Of a stretch of DNA of 64,000 nucleotides, positions 10,097-19,047 are shown one piece after another. The stretch covers positions 863,332 to 927,331 of the forward strand of contig NZ_KE386603.1 of assembly GCF_000427905.1 (NCBI RefSeq). Reading direction: 5' to 3'. Positions within the stretch are counted from its first letter, which is position 1; the number at the start of each line of letters is the position of its first letter. The stretch comes from Thermocrispum agreste DSM 44070. Lineage in GTDB: Bacteria; Actinomycetota; Actinomycetes; Mycobacteriales; Pseudonocardiaceae. The notes under the pieces are model-generated. The model was not told the DNA's origin. It did not search any database and saw only the letters and a list, made by a program, of their open reading frames with translations. The translations under genes and the position numbers were made by a program.

Positions 10097-10827
10097 CAGC
10101 CCGGGCCACCCCGGCCCGCTTGCCGGTTTCGGCACCTCCGGACTCTTCAGCAGCTGACGATCCCCACCGCCGTACCCTCTGCGGTCGCGGGCGGCAGAGG
10201 GCACGGCCTTCTCGGCCCGAAACGCAGAACGACACCGACCCCGTGCTGCGACGTGGACATGTCACCGGAAGTGCCCGGCCTGCTGCCGCTGAGTGGCGCA
10301 GTTGGCCTCGGTAGTGACGCGACCTGCTCCCTGCCGGCCATCCCAAGCGGAACCGACACCCATCGCGTGCCGGCAGCGGCCGGGCCGGCATGCCCAGGTC
10401 CTGGCGCCCCGGCGCGGTGCGCGGCCGGTCGTGCGGCAGCTGTCGATTGGCGAGGGCGGAGCTGTCCGAGGATGCGATGCTCCATCGGCCGCGGCATGCC
10501 GGGCAAGGACCGTCAGGAGACCCGCGCTGGGAATCCGCCGCTGTGTGGAGTCCTGGTCCGCCGATGCTCACGATTGCATCACGGCGCTCGCTTTCCCGCC
10601 GGCCGCCGAGCTTGCCGTTTCCCCGCCGACAGCGTGCATGTTCCGGGGACTTCCCGGCTCGGAACAGGGCGACGATCAACCCCAGTGATCGGTTCGGTTT
10701 CCGACCCGCTACAGTGCCCGGCACACACACCGGCGTGTGGCCCTTGTCACTTCGACTCGATCACGGCAGAGTCGTCGGTGTTGTCACCCGGGGACGTCCG
10801 ACGTCCCGAACTGGCCTGGAGGAGCCG
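10097..10827. other. Gene-free spacer between recX and the sdh operon
   Basis: This 731-base spacer contains several overlapping open frames on both strands with compositions typical of GC-rich noise (Arg/Pro/Gly/Ala). None resembles a known protein. A short GC hairpin at 10102-10118 could terminate recX. The sdh promoter is presumably in the last 100-150 bases. I found no RNA gene and no conspicuous repeat. Confidence 0.6.
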
Positions 10828-11121
10828 ATGACGACCACCGAGATCGCCGCTCTGAAACGAAGCATCGGCCAGCTGAGACAGTGCCTGGGTGCGTTGCGCA
10901 CACAGTACGGTGACGCTCCCGCGCTGCGGCGGTTGGTCAACGACGTCGACCGGCTGGACATCGACGCCGACGAACTGGCGAGCACCCCACCTGCGCCGGT
11001 TCGCGCGGGTCAGGCCGGGCCATCCGGAGTCATCCCGATACCGGACACCCCGTACGACGAATCACTGTGGTCGGAAGCGGACGACGAGGGCGTTGGCGGA
11101 TACCGAGGCGAGCGTCGATGA
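10828..11121 (+). CDS. 97-residue protein heading the sdh operon
   Basis: Not recognised. It begins MTTTEIAALKRSIGQLRQ, forms a predicted amphipathic helical first half ending near residue 55, then a Pro/Ala linker and a conserved-looking acidic tail (IPIPDTPYDESLWSEADDEG). There is no membrane helix, signal peptide or cysteine. A strong ribosome site (GGAGGAG) precedes the ATG, and its stop overlaps the sdhC start in an ATGA, so it is translationally coupled to the membrane anchor. Position suggests an accessory or assembly factor for this dehydrogenase; that is an inference from coupling only. Confidence 0.8.
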   Translation: MTTTEIAALKRSIGQLRQCLGALRTQYGDAPALRRLVNDVDRLDIDADELASTPPAPVRAGQAGPSGVIPIPDTPYDESLWSEADDEGVGGYRGERR

Positions 11122-11921
11122 CAACACATGAAACAGGAGTGAATGCCCCGCCGCGAGCGCGGCTGCCGGTTCCCACGTTGCGGGCCGACCGGTGGTGGCT
11201 CGGTCCGGCACTCACCGTCACGGGCCTGACGATCTTCGTCGTCTACGCCACGTTCCGGGCGTTCCAGCAGGCCCACTACTTCGTCGCCGAGTACCACTAC
11301 CTGACGCCGTTCTACTCGCCGTGCGTGTCGTTGGGCTGCACGGAGGAGGCGTCGTTGTTCGGGCGTTTCCTGCCCGACCACCCACTGATCCCGTACGCGG
11401 CGGTCAGCTTGCCGTTCCTGCTGCTGTTCCGGATGACCTGCTACTACTACCGCAAGGCCTACTACCGCTCGTTCTGGCTGTCGCCGCCGGCCTGCGCGGT
11501 CCCGGAGCCGCATCGCAAGTACACCGGCGAGACCAGGTTCCCGTTGATCCTGCAGAACATCCACCGGTACTTCTTCTACGCCGCCGGGATCGTCGCGGTG
11601 ATCAACACCTACGACGCGATCGTGGCGTTCCAGTCGCCGAGCGGCTTCGGCCTCGGGCTCGGCAACGTGATCCTGCTGGTGAACGTGGCGCTGCTGTGGG
11701 CGTACACGCTGTCCTGCCACTCCTGCAGGCACGTGATCGGCGGCCGGCTGAAGCACTTCTCCAAGCATCCGGTCCGGTACTGGCTGTGGACGAAGGTGTC
11801 GCTGCTCAACGGCCGTCACATGGAGCTGGCGTGGATCACGCTGGGCACGTTGATGCTGACCGACTTCTACATCGCGATGGTGGCCGGCGGGGTCATCTCC
11901 GATGTGCGGTTCATCGGCTGA
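11118..11921 (+). CDS. sdhC: Succinate dehydrogenase (Sdh1-type) membrane anchor
   Basis: A 267-residue integral membrane protein with about five hydrophobic helices (near 30-48, 88-106, 152-170, 180-198 and 238-258). It has no similarity to classical SdhC/SdhD but matches the single large anchor of mycobacterial Sdh1 (Rv0249c type). Two cysteine clusters stand out: C69 and C74 in SPCVSLGC, and C200, H201, C203 and H205 in SCHSCRH. The M. smegmatis Sdh1 anchor is reported to hold a membrane Rieske 2Fe-2S cluster, and these residues are the obvious ligand candidates. It overlaps the upstream small gene by four bases and precedes sdhA by 75. Confidence 0.88.
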   Translation: MTTHETGVNAPPRARLPVPTLRADRWWLGPALTVTGLTIFVVYATFRAFQQAHYFVAEYHYLTPFYSPCVSLGCTEEASLFGRFLPDHPLIPYAAVSLPFLLLFRMTCYYYRKAYYRSFWLSPPACAVPEPHRKYTGETRFPLILQNIHRYFFYAAGIVAVINTYDAIVAFQSPSGFGLGLGNVILLVNVALLWAYTLSCHSCRHVIGGRLKHFSKHPVRYWLWTKVSLLNGRHMELAWITLGTLMLTDFYIAMVAGGVISDVRFIG

Positions 11922-11996
11922 TGCGGCGGTGGCGGCACGCCGCGGGCACAGCGACCGGCACACCCGAGACCCCATCGAACGTGAAGAGGTGAAGTC

Positions 11997-13961
11997 GTGA
12001 CCGAGGTAGAGCGGCACAGCTACGACGTCGTGGTGATCGGTGCCGGCGGCGCGGGCCTGCGGGCGGCGATCGAGGCGCGCGAGCACGGCATGCGCACCGC
12101 GGTGGTGTGCAAGTCGTTGTTCGGCAAGGCGCACACGGTGATGGCCGAAGGCGGCTGCGCGGCCGCGATGGGCAACGTCAACCCCAACGACAACTGGCAG
12201 GTCCACTTCCGCGACACCATGCGCGGCGGCAAGTTCCTGAACAACTGGCGCATGGTCGAGCTGCACGCCAAGGAAGCGCCGGAACGGGTGTGGGAGCTGG
12301 AGACCTACGGCGCGCTGTTCGACCGCACCCCGGACGGCCGGATCAGTCAGCGCAACTTCGGCGGCCACACCTACCCGCGGCTGGCTCACGTTGGCGACCG
12401 CACCGGGCTCGAGCTCATCCGCACCATGCAGCAGAAGATCGTCTCGCTGCAGCAGCAGGACTACGCCGAGACCGGCGACTACGAGGCCAAGCTCAAGGTG
12501 TTCGCCGAGTGCACCATCACCGAGCTGCTCACCGATCCGGCCACCGGCGCGATCGCGGGCGCGTTCGGCTACTGGCGCGAGTCCGGCCGGTTCATCCTGT
12601 TCGAGGCGCCCGCGGTGGTGATGGCCACCGGCGGCATCGGCAAGTCGTTCAAGGTCACCTCGAATTCCTGGGAGTACACCGGCGACGGGCACGCGTTGGC
12701 CATGCGGGCGGGCGCGACGTTGATCAACATGGAGTTCGTCCAGTTCCACCCGACCGGCATGGTCTGGCCGCCGTCGGTGAAGGGCATCCTGGTCACCGAG
12801 GGCGTGCGCGGTGACGGCGGCGTGCTGAAGAACTCCGAGGGCAAGCGGTTCATGTTCGACTACGTGCCCGACGTGTTCAAGGGCCAGTACGCCGAGACCG
12901 AGGAAGAGGCCGACCGCTGGTACACCGACCAGGAGAACAATCGCCGCACCCCGGACCTGCTGCCCCGCGACGAGGTGGCCAGGGCGATCAACGCCGAGGT
13001 CAAGGCGGGCCGCGGCTCCCCGCACGGCGGCGTGTTCCTGGACATCGCCAGCCGGCTGCCCGCGGAGGAGATCAAGCGCAGGTTGCCGTCGATGTACCAC
13101 CAGTTCAAGGAGCTGGCCGACGTCGACATCACCAAGGAGCCGATGGAGGTCGGGCCGACCTGTCACTACGTGATGGGCGGCATCGAGGTGGATCCGGACA
13201 CCGCGCAGTCGGTGGTGCCCGGGTTGTTCGCGGCGGGTGAGTGCTCCGGCGGCATGCACGGCTCCAACCGGCTGGGCGGGAACTCCCTGTCCGACCTGCT
13301 GGTGTTCGGCCGCCGGGCGGGCCTGGGCGCGGCGAACTACGTCTCCACGCTGTCCAGCAGGCCCGCGGTGCGGCAGGCCGACGTGGACGCGGCCGCCCGG
13401 CTGGCGCTGCTGCCGTTCGACCCACCGGAGGGGAGTGGGCAGCCGGAGAACCCGTACGCCCTGCACCAGGACCTGCAGCAGACGATGAACGACCTGGTCG
13501 GGATCATCCGCAAGGCCGAGGAGATCGAGCAGGCGCTCGAGCGGCTGGTCGAGCTCAAAGCCCGGATGCGCCGGGTGGTGGTGGAAGGCCACCGGCAGTA
13601 CAACCCGGGATGGCACCTGGCGATCGACCTGCGGAACATGTTCATGGTCTCCGAAGCGGTGGCCAAGGCCGCCTTGATGCGCACCGAGTCGCGCGGCGGG
13701 CACACCCGCGACGACTTCCCGCAGCTGGACCCGCAGTGGCGGAAGACGCTGCTGGTCTGCAGCTCGGCCGCCGACGACGAGCTGGTCCCCGGCGTCACGG
13801 TGGAGCCCAAGGAGCAGGAGCCGATGCGGCAGGACCTGTTCGAGCTGTTCGACATCGAGGAGCTGAGCAAGTACTACACCGAGGCCGAGCTGGCCGCCCA
13901 CCCGGACTACCGGGGTGCAGCCGCCGGCAGCGGCGACGAGGCCGGCAAGGAGGAGGCGTGA
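11997..13961 (+). CDS. sdhA: Succinate dehydrogenase flavoprotein subunit
   Basis: A 654-residue FAD subunit that oxidises succinate to fumarate. The dinucleotide fold VVVIGAGGAGLRAAIEA is at residues 10-26 and the covalent-FAD histidine motif KAHTVMAEGGCAAAMGN follows. Substrate-site motifs (FHPTGMVWPP, HYVMGGIEV, GMHGSNRLGGNSLSDLLVFG) are intact. Length and motifs fit the Sdh1 class (Rv0248c is 646 residues). The GTG at 11997 follows a GAAGAGGTGAAGTC leader. Its stop overlaps the start of sdhB in GTGA. Confidence 0.97.
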   Translation: MTEVERHSYDVVVIGAGGAGLRAAIEAREHGMRTAVVCKSLFGKAHTVMAEGGCAAAMGNVNPNDNWQVHFRDTMRGGKFLNNWRMVELHAKEAPERVWELETYGALFDRTPDGRISQRNFGGHTYPRLAHVGDRTGLELIRTMQQKIVSLQQQDYAETGDYEAKLKVFAECTITELLTDPATGAIAGAFGYWRESGRFILFEAPAVVMATGGIGKSFKVTSNSWEYTGDGHALAMRAGATLINMEFVQFHPTGMVWPPSVKGILVTEGVRGDGGVLKNSEGKRFMFDYVPDVFKGQYAETEEEADRWYTDQENNRRTPDLLPRDEVARAINAEVKAGRGSPHGGVFLDIASRLPAEEIKRRLPSMYHQFKELADVDITKEPMEVGPTCHYVMGGIEVDPDTAQSVVPGLFAAGECSGGMHGSNRLGGNSLSDLLVFGRRAGLGAANYVSTLSSRPAVRQADVDAAARLALLPFDPPEGSGQPENPYALHQDLQQTMNDLVGIIRKAEEIEQALERLVELKARMRRVVVEGHRQYNPGWHLAIDLRNMFMVSEAVAKAALMRTESRGGHTRDDFPQLDPQWRKTLLVCSSAADDELVPGVTVEPKEQEPMRQDLFELFDIEELSKYYTEAELAAHPDYRGAAAGSGDEAGKEEA

Positions 13962-14713
13962 GCTACATCGGCAAGTTCCGCGTCTGGCGCGGCGACGCCA
14001 ACGGCGGCTCCCTGGAGGACTACCAGGTCGAGGTCAACGAGGGCGAGGTCGTGCTCGATGTCATCCACCGGCTGCAGGCCACCCAGGCGCCGGACCTGGC
14101 GGTGCGGTGGAACTGCAAGGCGGGCAAGTGCGGATCGTGCTCGGCGGAGATCAACGGCAAGCCGCGGCTGATGTGCATGACCCGGATGTCCACCTTCTCC
14201 GAGGACGAGACCATCACCGTCACGCCGATGCGCGCCTTCTCGGTGATCCGCGACCTGGTCACCGACGTCTCCTACAACTACGAGAAGGCGCGGATGGTGC
14301 CGTCGTTCCAGCCGCCGAAGGACCTGGCGCCGGGCGAGTACCGGATGCAGCAGGTCGACGTGGAGCGCTCGCAGGAGTTCCGCAAGTGCATCGAGTGCTT
14401 CCTGTGCCAGAACACCTGCCACGTGATCCGCGACCACGAGGAGAACAAGCCGGCGTTCTCGGGGCCACGGTTCCTTATGCGGATCGCCGAGCTGGAGATG
14501 CACCCGCTGGACACCGCCGACCGGCGAGACCTGGCACAGGACGAGCACGGGCTGGGCTACTGCAACATCACCAAGTGCTGCACGGAGGTGTGCCCGGAGG
14601 GCATCCACATCACCGACAACGCGTTGATCCCGATGAAGGAGCGGGTGGCGGGCCGCCGCTACGACCCGGTGGTGTGGCTGGGCAACAAGCTGTTCCGGCG
14701 CAACCGCGCCTGA
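13958..14713 (+). CDS. sdhB: Succinate dehydrogenase iron-sulfur subunit
   Basis: A 251-residue electron-transfer subunit. The N-terminal plant-type ferredoxin domain has CKAGKCGSC and a fourth cysteine in RLMC for the 2Fe-2S cluster. The C-terminal domain has CIECFLCQNTC and CCTEVCPEG for the 4Fe-4S and 3Fe-4S clusters. It starts with GTG inside the sdhA stop, a four-base overlap typical of fixed stoichiometry. No sdhD follows, as expected for an Sdh1 operon. Confidence 0.97.
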   Translation: MSYIGKFRVWRGDANGGSLEDYQVEVNEGEVVLDVIHRLQATQAPDLAVRWNCKAGKCGSCSAEINGKPRLMCMTRMSTFSEDETITVTPMRAFSVIRDLVTDVSYNYEKARMVPSFQPPKDLAPGEYRMQQVDVERSQEFRKCIECFLCQNTCHVIRDHEENKPAFSGPRFLMRIAELEMHPLDTADRRDLAQDEHGLGYCNITKCCTEVCPEGIHITDNALIPMKERVAGRRYDPVVWLGNKLFRRNRA

Positions 14714-14755
14714 CCGGCGGCGTCCTACCATGGACGGACAGCGGCGAGGTGCGGC

Positions 14756-15127
14756 ATGTTCGTCAACATCGTGCTCTATGCAGCGGTCGTGTTCGGCACG
14801 CCTGCGCTGTTCGGGGCGGTCATCTGGCTGATCCGGGCCGTGCAGCGGCACCAGGCGCGCAAGCGGGCGCCGCAGCCGACGCACCCGCCGATCGAGCAGC
14901 TGTCGAAGAACCTGCGCCGGGTGCACCGCTATCTGGTCGAATTGCCCGACGACGCCCCGGCGATCCGCCGTAAGGCGGCGGAGGAGGCCTACGACGCGTT
15001 GCTGATCTCGGCGTGCGAGGCGCTGGAGGTCGAACAGCAGCTCGAGAAGACGTCCCGGCTGGACCGTGACCTGGAACGTTTGCGGATCGAGGAAGCCCTG
15101 CAGCAGGCGGGGCTGCGCATCCGGTAG
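14756..15127 (+). CDS. Small single-pass membrane protein
   Basis: A 123-residue protein not assigned to a named family. Residues 2-27 (MFVNIVLYAAVVFGTPALFG onward) form one membrane helix, followed by a basic RAVQRHQARKR stop-transfer and a helical cytoplasmic domain (about 50-123) with heptad-like Leu/Glu/Arg content. It lies 42 bases past sdhB and may be transcribed with it; its stop is followed by a strong two-part hairpin. A role in respiration is possible only by location. Confidence 0.75.
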   Translation: MFVNIVLYAAVVFGTPALFGAVIWLIRAVQRHQARKRAPQPTHPPIEQLSKNLRRVHRYLVELPDDAPAIRRKAAEEAYDALLISACEALEVEQQLEKTSRLDRDLERLRIEEALQQAGLRIR

Positions 15128-15305
15128 TCCCACGCCCCGGCCCGGAACCGCCGACCAGGGGCTTTCGGGGTGCGCTGAACCAGCGCCCTTCGTCACGCGC
15201 TGAGCTGCCGTCGGGCCGGGCGCCGATGGCTGAACACCCGCCGGTGCCTTCCAGACACGACAGCAGGCCAGGGCACCGATCCGCCGAAACAGGTCTCGAT
15301 ACGAC

Positions 15306-15358
15306 GGCGGCCCGCAGGACCACGACTGCAAGGCAGTCGATGGCTCCTGCGGGCCGCC
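15306..15358. terminator. Nested perfect hairpin between convergent operons
   Basis: An outer 14-bp perfect stem (GGCGGCCCGCAGGA at 15306-15319 with TCCTGCGGGCCGCC at 15345-15358) encloses a second perfect 7-bp stem (CGACTGC at 15323-15329, GCAGTCG at 15333-15339) with a three-base loop. It lies between the sdh operon and the end of the convergent glu operon, so it probably terminates both. Confidence 0.8.
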
Positions 15359-15382
15359 ATGCTGTCGGTGCTCGACCAGGCG

Positions 15383-16309
15383 CTAACCCTTGTCCTTTCC
15401 GGCAGCACCCGCCTCGGTGTCCTCCAGCCGGACGCCCGGGGCCTGCTCTTCCATCAGGTCCGCGGTGACGACCGTGCCGGTGCCCTTCTTGCGCTGGCGC
15501 AGCCACTTCTCCAGCCAGTTGGCGAACGTGGTGAGGATGGAGTTGAGCACGAGGAAGATGACCGCGATGGCGGTCAGCGTGGCGAGCACGCTCGGCCGGT
15601 AGTCCGAGGTGGGCAGCGGCCGGAACTGGGCCATGACGTCCTCGAACCGGATCACCACACCACCGAGCGCGGTGTCCTTGACGATCACCACCAGCTGGCT
15701 GACGATCGCCGGGAGCATCGCAGTGATCGCCTGGGGAAGCAGCACGGACGTCATCACCTGGCTCCTGCGCAAGCCCAGCGCCTCGGCCGCCTCCGACTGG
15801 CCCCGCGGCAGCGAGACGATCCCCGCGCGGACCACCTCGGCCAGCACCGAAGCGTTGTACAGCACCAGGCCGGTGACCACCGCGTACAGCGGCAGGATGT
15901 CCGTGTCCACGCCGGTCAGCCGGTACAGCTCACGGGCGAAGAGCATCAGGATCAGCACCGGGGTGGCGCGGAAGAACTCCACCCACACCGCGGCGGGCCA
16001 GCGGATCCAGGCGTGCTGCGACAGCCGGCCGATGCCCAGCAGCACGCCGACGGGGAGCGCGATGAGGATGGACAGGAACGCCGCCTGCAGCGTGTTCAGC
16101 AGGCCGGGCAGGAAGAAGTCGGTCCAGACGCCGGCTTCCAGCAGCGGGGTCCAGTTCTGCGCATCGAGCTGGTTGCGCTCGGCGAGCTGGTCGAGCAGCC
16201 ACCAGGCGGCGGCCACGACCGCGGCGACGAACAGCACGGTGTAGACGACGTTGCGCTGTCTGGCCCGGGGGCCGGGGGCGTCGTAGAGGACCGAAGCCTG
16301 CTGCGTCAT
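15383..16309 (-). CDS. gluD: Glutamate ABC transporter permease GluD
   Basis: A 308-residue inner-membrane permease of the polar amino acid (His/Glu/Gln) family. It has five to six hydrophobic segments and the permease EAA-type loop (VSLPRGQSEAAEALGLRRSQ). The C-terminal tail after residue 270 is charged and cytoplasmic. Its ATG overlaps the gluC stop by four bases. As last gene of gluA-gluB-gluC-gluD it supplies one of two different permease subunits. The end of the gene faces the shared hairpin terminator. Confidence 0.94.
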   Translation of the reverse strand: MTQQASVLYDAPGPRARQRNVVYTVLFVAAVVAAAWWLLDQLAERNQLDAQNWTPLLEAGVWTDFFLPGLLNTLQAAFLSILIALPVGVLLGIGRLSQHAWIRWPAAVWVEFFRATPVLILMLFARELYRLTGVDTDILPLYAVVTGLVLYNASVLAEVVRAGIVSLPRGQSEAAEALGLRRSQVMTSVLLPQAITAMLPAIVSQLVVIVKDTALGGVVIRFEDVMAQFRPLPTSDYRPSVLATLTAIAVIFLVLNSILTTFANWLEKWLRQRKKGTGTVVTADLMEEQAPGVRLEDTEAGAAGKDKG

Positions 16310-16992
16310 CGCTTCACACTCACCTTCTTGGCCACCCAGCCCAGGAACATGCCCATCGGCAGGGTCAGGATCACGAAGCCGACCGCGAACATGGCGAACA
16401 CCAGCATCACCTTGTCGCTTTCCCGCTCGATCATCGCGGCCATCAGCCCGGCGGCCTCGATACCCGCGATGGAGGCGGTCACCGTGGTGTTCTTGGTCAG
16501 GGCGATGAGCACCGAGGCCAGCGGCGCGATCACCGAGCGGAAGGCCTGAGGCAGCACCACGATGCGCAGCACCTGGAAGAACGTCAGGCCGAGCGCCCGC
16601 GCCGCCTCGGCCTGGCCGATCGGCACGGTGTTGATGCCCGAACGCAGCGTCTCGCAGACGAAGCAGCTGGTGTAGGCGACGAAGCCGAGGACGGCGACCC
16701 GGAAGCTGATCTCACGGCTGTCGCTGCCGCCGAGCGTCCACAGCAGCTGGTCGGCCAGCACCATGGAACTGGCGACGATGATGACCGTCAGCGGGATGTT
16801 GCGGACGACGTTGACGTAAGCGGCGCCGAAGGCGCGCATGACCGGAACGGGGCTGACCCGCATCGCGGCCAGGATCGTGCCCCAGATCAGCGATCCGATC
16901 GCCGAGAAGAAGGTGAGTTCGATCGTCACCCAGAACGCGCCGAGTATGCCGCCGTACTCCGCGTAGAGCGGCTTGTCGAGAAAGTCGAACAC
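16306..16992 (-). CDS. gluC: Glutamate ABC transporter permease GluC
   Basis: A 228-residue permease paired with GluD. Family features include an N-terminal EYGGILGAFWVTIELTFFSA helix, NVVRNIPLTVIIV, and the ATPase-contact loop PIGQAEAARALGLTFFQVL. I chose the GTG at 16992 (MFDFLDKPLYAEYGG), matching the usual short GluC beginning; further upstream codons read as low-complexity. The gluC stop overlaps the gluD ATG. Confidence 0.94.
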   Translation of the reverse strand: MFDFLDKPLYAEYGGILGAFWVTIELTFFSAIGSLIWGTILAAMRVSPVPVMRAFGAAYVNVVRNIPLTVIIVASSMVLADQLLWTLGGSDSREISFRVAVLGFVAYTSCFVCETLRSGINTVPIGQAEAARALGLTFFQVLRIVVLPQAFRSVIAPLASVLIALTKNTTVTASIAGIEAAGLMAAMIERESDKVMLVFAMFAVGFVILTLPMGMFLGWVAKKVSVKR

Positions 16993-17087
16993 GGTGTCTC
17001 CCAGACCGCGAGTGGGCATGCCAGGGCACAGCCGGCGTGCCACCGACCCGGTCGGCGGCACGCCGGACTGTGGTCACGGACAGGTGC

Positions 17088-17903
17088 TCAGTCCTCCAGC
17101 TGGGGCGGCTCGGGGATGTCGTAGTCGGCAGGGCCGAGGTACTTCTCGGCGGCCTTCTGCCAGTGCCCCTCGTCGATCCACTTCTGGACGGCGGCCTTGA
17201 CCTTGTCCTTGATGTCGCTGTTCTTGGGCAGGCCGACGCCGTAGTGCTCGTCGGTCAGCTTCAGGCCGAGCAGCTTGAACTGGCCTTCGTTCTGTGCCGC
17301 GTAGCCGGCCAGGATGGTGTCGTCGGTGGTCAGTGCGTCGATCGCCTTGCTCTTCAACGCGTCGACGCACTGCGAGTAGCCGTTGTACTCCTTCAGGTCG
17401 GCATTCTTGGCCAGCGTCTCCTTGACGTTGGCGGCGGACGTCGACCCGGTCACCGAGCACAGCTTGATCTTGGCGGTGGCCAGCTCTTCCTTGGTCAGGT
17501 CCTTGAAGTCCTTGCGGACCAGCAGGTCCTGGTGGGCGATGAAGTACGGCCCGACGAAGTCGACCACCTCTTTGCGCTCGTCGGTGATCGAGTAGGTGCC
17601 GACGATGTAGGCGACGTCGCCGTTCTTCAGCATGTTCTCGCGGTCCTTGGAAACCGCCTCTTTGAACTCGATCTGGTCTTCCTCGTAGCCGAGTTCCTTG
17701 GCGATGAACTTGGCCAGCTCGACGTCGAAGCCGGTGTAGGTGTCGGCGCCCTGCTTCTGGCCCATGCCCGGCTGGTCGAACTTGATGCCGACCTTGATGG
17801 TCTCCTTGTCGTCGCCACCGCCGCCGGGGTCGGCGCACGCGACGAGCGCAAGGGACGCGGCGGCGATCGCCGCACCTGCTCGCAGTACTCGACTGATCCG
17901 CAT
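17088..17903 (-). CDS. gluB: Glutamate-binding lipoprotein GluB
   Basis: A 271-residue solute-binding lipoprotein outside the membrane. The signal peptide ends in a lipobox LVAC with acylated C23. The mature domain (KVGIKFDQPGMG..., TGFDVELAKFIAKELG, YSITDERKEVVDFVGPYF) is the family 3 amino-acid-binding fold used by the glutamate system of Corynebacterium. It is separated from gluA by 64 bases that hold a small hairpin and from gluC by 95 bases. Confidence 0.94.
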   Translation of the reverse strand: MRISRVLRAGAAIAAASLALVACADPGGGGDDKETIKVGIKFDQPGMGQKQGADTYTGFDVELAKFIAKELGYEEDQIEFKEAVSKDRENMLKNGDVAYIVGTYSITDERKEVVDFVGPYFIAHQDLLVRKDFKDLTKEELATAKIKLCSVTGSTSAANVKETLAKNADLKEYNGYSQCVDALKSKAIDALTTDDTILAGYAAQNEGQFKLLGLKLTDEHYGVGLPKNSDIKDKVKAAVQKWIDEGHWQKAAEKYLGPADYDIPEPPQLED

Positions 17904-17936
17904 ATTCGCTGTCTTCCTTCCGGTTGGCCACCGGCC

Positions 17937-17954
17937 CCGCCGGTGTTCCGGCGG
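17937..17954 (-). promoter_or_regulatory. Hairpin between gluA and gluB
   Basis: CCGCCGG at 17937-17943 and CCGGCGG at 17948-17954 form a perfect 7-bp stem with a four-base loop in the 64-base gluA-gluB gap. It may set the ratio of ATPase to binding-protein mRNA or attenuate transcription; no T-run follows. Confidence 0.45.
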
Positions 17955-17967
17955 CGCCGAGGTGGGT

Positions 17968-18726
17968 CTAGTGGGTGAGGATCTTGCCGAGGAAGTCCTT
18001 GGCACGGGCGGAGCGGGGGTTGGTGAAGAAGTCGTCGGGGGTGGTGTCCTCGACGATCTCCCCGTCGGCCATGAACATGACACGGTCGGCGGCCTTGCGC
18101 GCGAACCCCATCTCGTGGGTGACCACGAACATGGTCATGCCCTCACGGGCCAGCCCGGTCATCACGTCCAGCACCTCTTGCACCATCTCCGGGTCGAGTG
18201 CCGACGTGGGCTCGTCGAACATCATCACCTTGGGCTTCATCGCCAGCGCCCGGGCGATCGCCGCGCGCTGCTGCTGTCCGCCCGACAGCTGGGCCGGGTA
18301 CTTGTGCGCCTGGTTGGCGATGCCCACCCGCTCGAGCAGCTCCATCGCCGTCTTGCGGGCCGTCGCCTTGTCCTGCTTGCGCACCTTCACCGGGGCCAGC
18401 ATGACGTTGTCGAGGATCGTCTTGTGCGCGAACAGGTTGAACGACTGGAACACCATGCCCACGTCGGCGCGCAGCTGCGCCAGCGCCCGGCCCTCGGCGG
18501 GCAACGGCTGGCCGTCCACCTCGATGGTGCCGGAGTCGATCGGCTCCAGCCGGTTGATCGACCGGCACAGCGTGGATTTGCCGGAACCCGATGGGCCGAG
18601 CACCACTACGACCTGACCACGCGGAACTTCGAAGGTGATGTCCTTCAGCACGTGCAAGTCACCGAAGTACTTGTTCACCGCCGTGGCTTTGATCATCGGC
18701 GTGGCTGACGATGTCTGCTCGGTCAT
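17968..18726 (-). CDS. gluA: Glutamate ABC transporter ATPase GluA
   Basis: A 252-residue ATPase that drives glutamate import by GluBCD. Walker [11 protein letters not shown]-loop [10 protein letters not shown], signature LSGGQQQR, Walker [14 protein letters not shown] and the switch histidine VVTHEMGF are all intact. The ATG start [22 protein letters not shown] has a short extension; an internal ATG (MIKATAV) is a possible alternative. It is first in the operon, divergent from miaB. Confidence 0.95.
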   Translation of the reverse strand: MTEQTSSATPMIKATAVNKYFGDLHVLKDITFEVPRGQVVVVLGPSGSGKSTLCRSINRLEPIDSGTIEVDGQPLPAEGRALAQLRADVGMVFQSFNLFAHKTILDNVMLAPVKVRKQDKATARKTAMELLERVGIANQAHKYPAQLSGGQQQRAAIARALAMKPKVMMFDEPTSALDPEMVQEVLDVMTGLAREGMTMFVVTHEMGFARKAADRVMFMADGEIVEDTTPDDFFTNPRSARAKDFLGKILTH

Positions 18727-19047
18727 CTACCCTCCAGCGGGTTCGCGGGCAACCCGCACCTGTTCCCACATCTGTTGCGACTCCACGTGATCTAACACCC
18801 CGCCGCGGGGTGAGTCGCCGTATTGGCGACAAACCGAAACCGACGTGTCACTTTCGACCTCGTGCGATGTCATCCGTTCGGAGTACCAGCGGCCACTCTA
18901 ATGACTAACGGTTCGCACCGTGCGTCCGGTTCGTTCCCACGGCGCGTCGCCGCCATCGCATCATCACCGACGTGCCCGGTTGCCGCCAGCTCAAGCCGCG
19001 GACGAGGCAGCATCCGGCGCGGTGAACCGAGGGCCTACCCTGGATGC
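18727..19047. promoter_or_regulatory. gluA/miaB divergent promoter region with two palindromes
   Basis: This 321-base spacer separates two divergent transcripts. It holds CACCCCGC-C-GCGGGGTG (18796-18812) and, two bases later, GTCGCC-GTATT-GGCGAC (18814-18830), both perfect inverted repeats about 70-105 bases upstream of gluA. Either could be an operator for a glutamate-uptake regulator; the proteins that bind are unknown. No gene is visible here. Confidence 0.5.

Noticed and set aside
9681-10730. 349-codon minus-strand frame over recX and the spacer
   Set aside because: It is largely antisense to recX with Arg/Pro-rich content and no homology or ribosome site.
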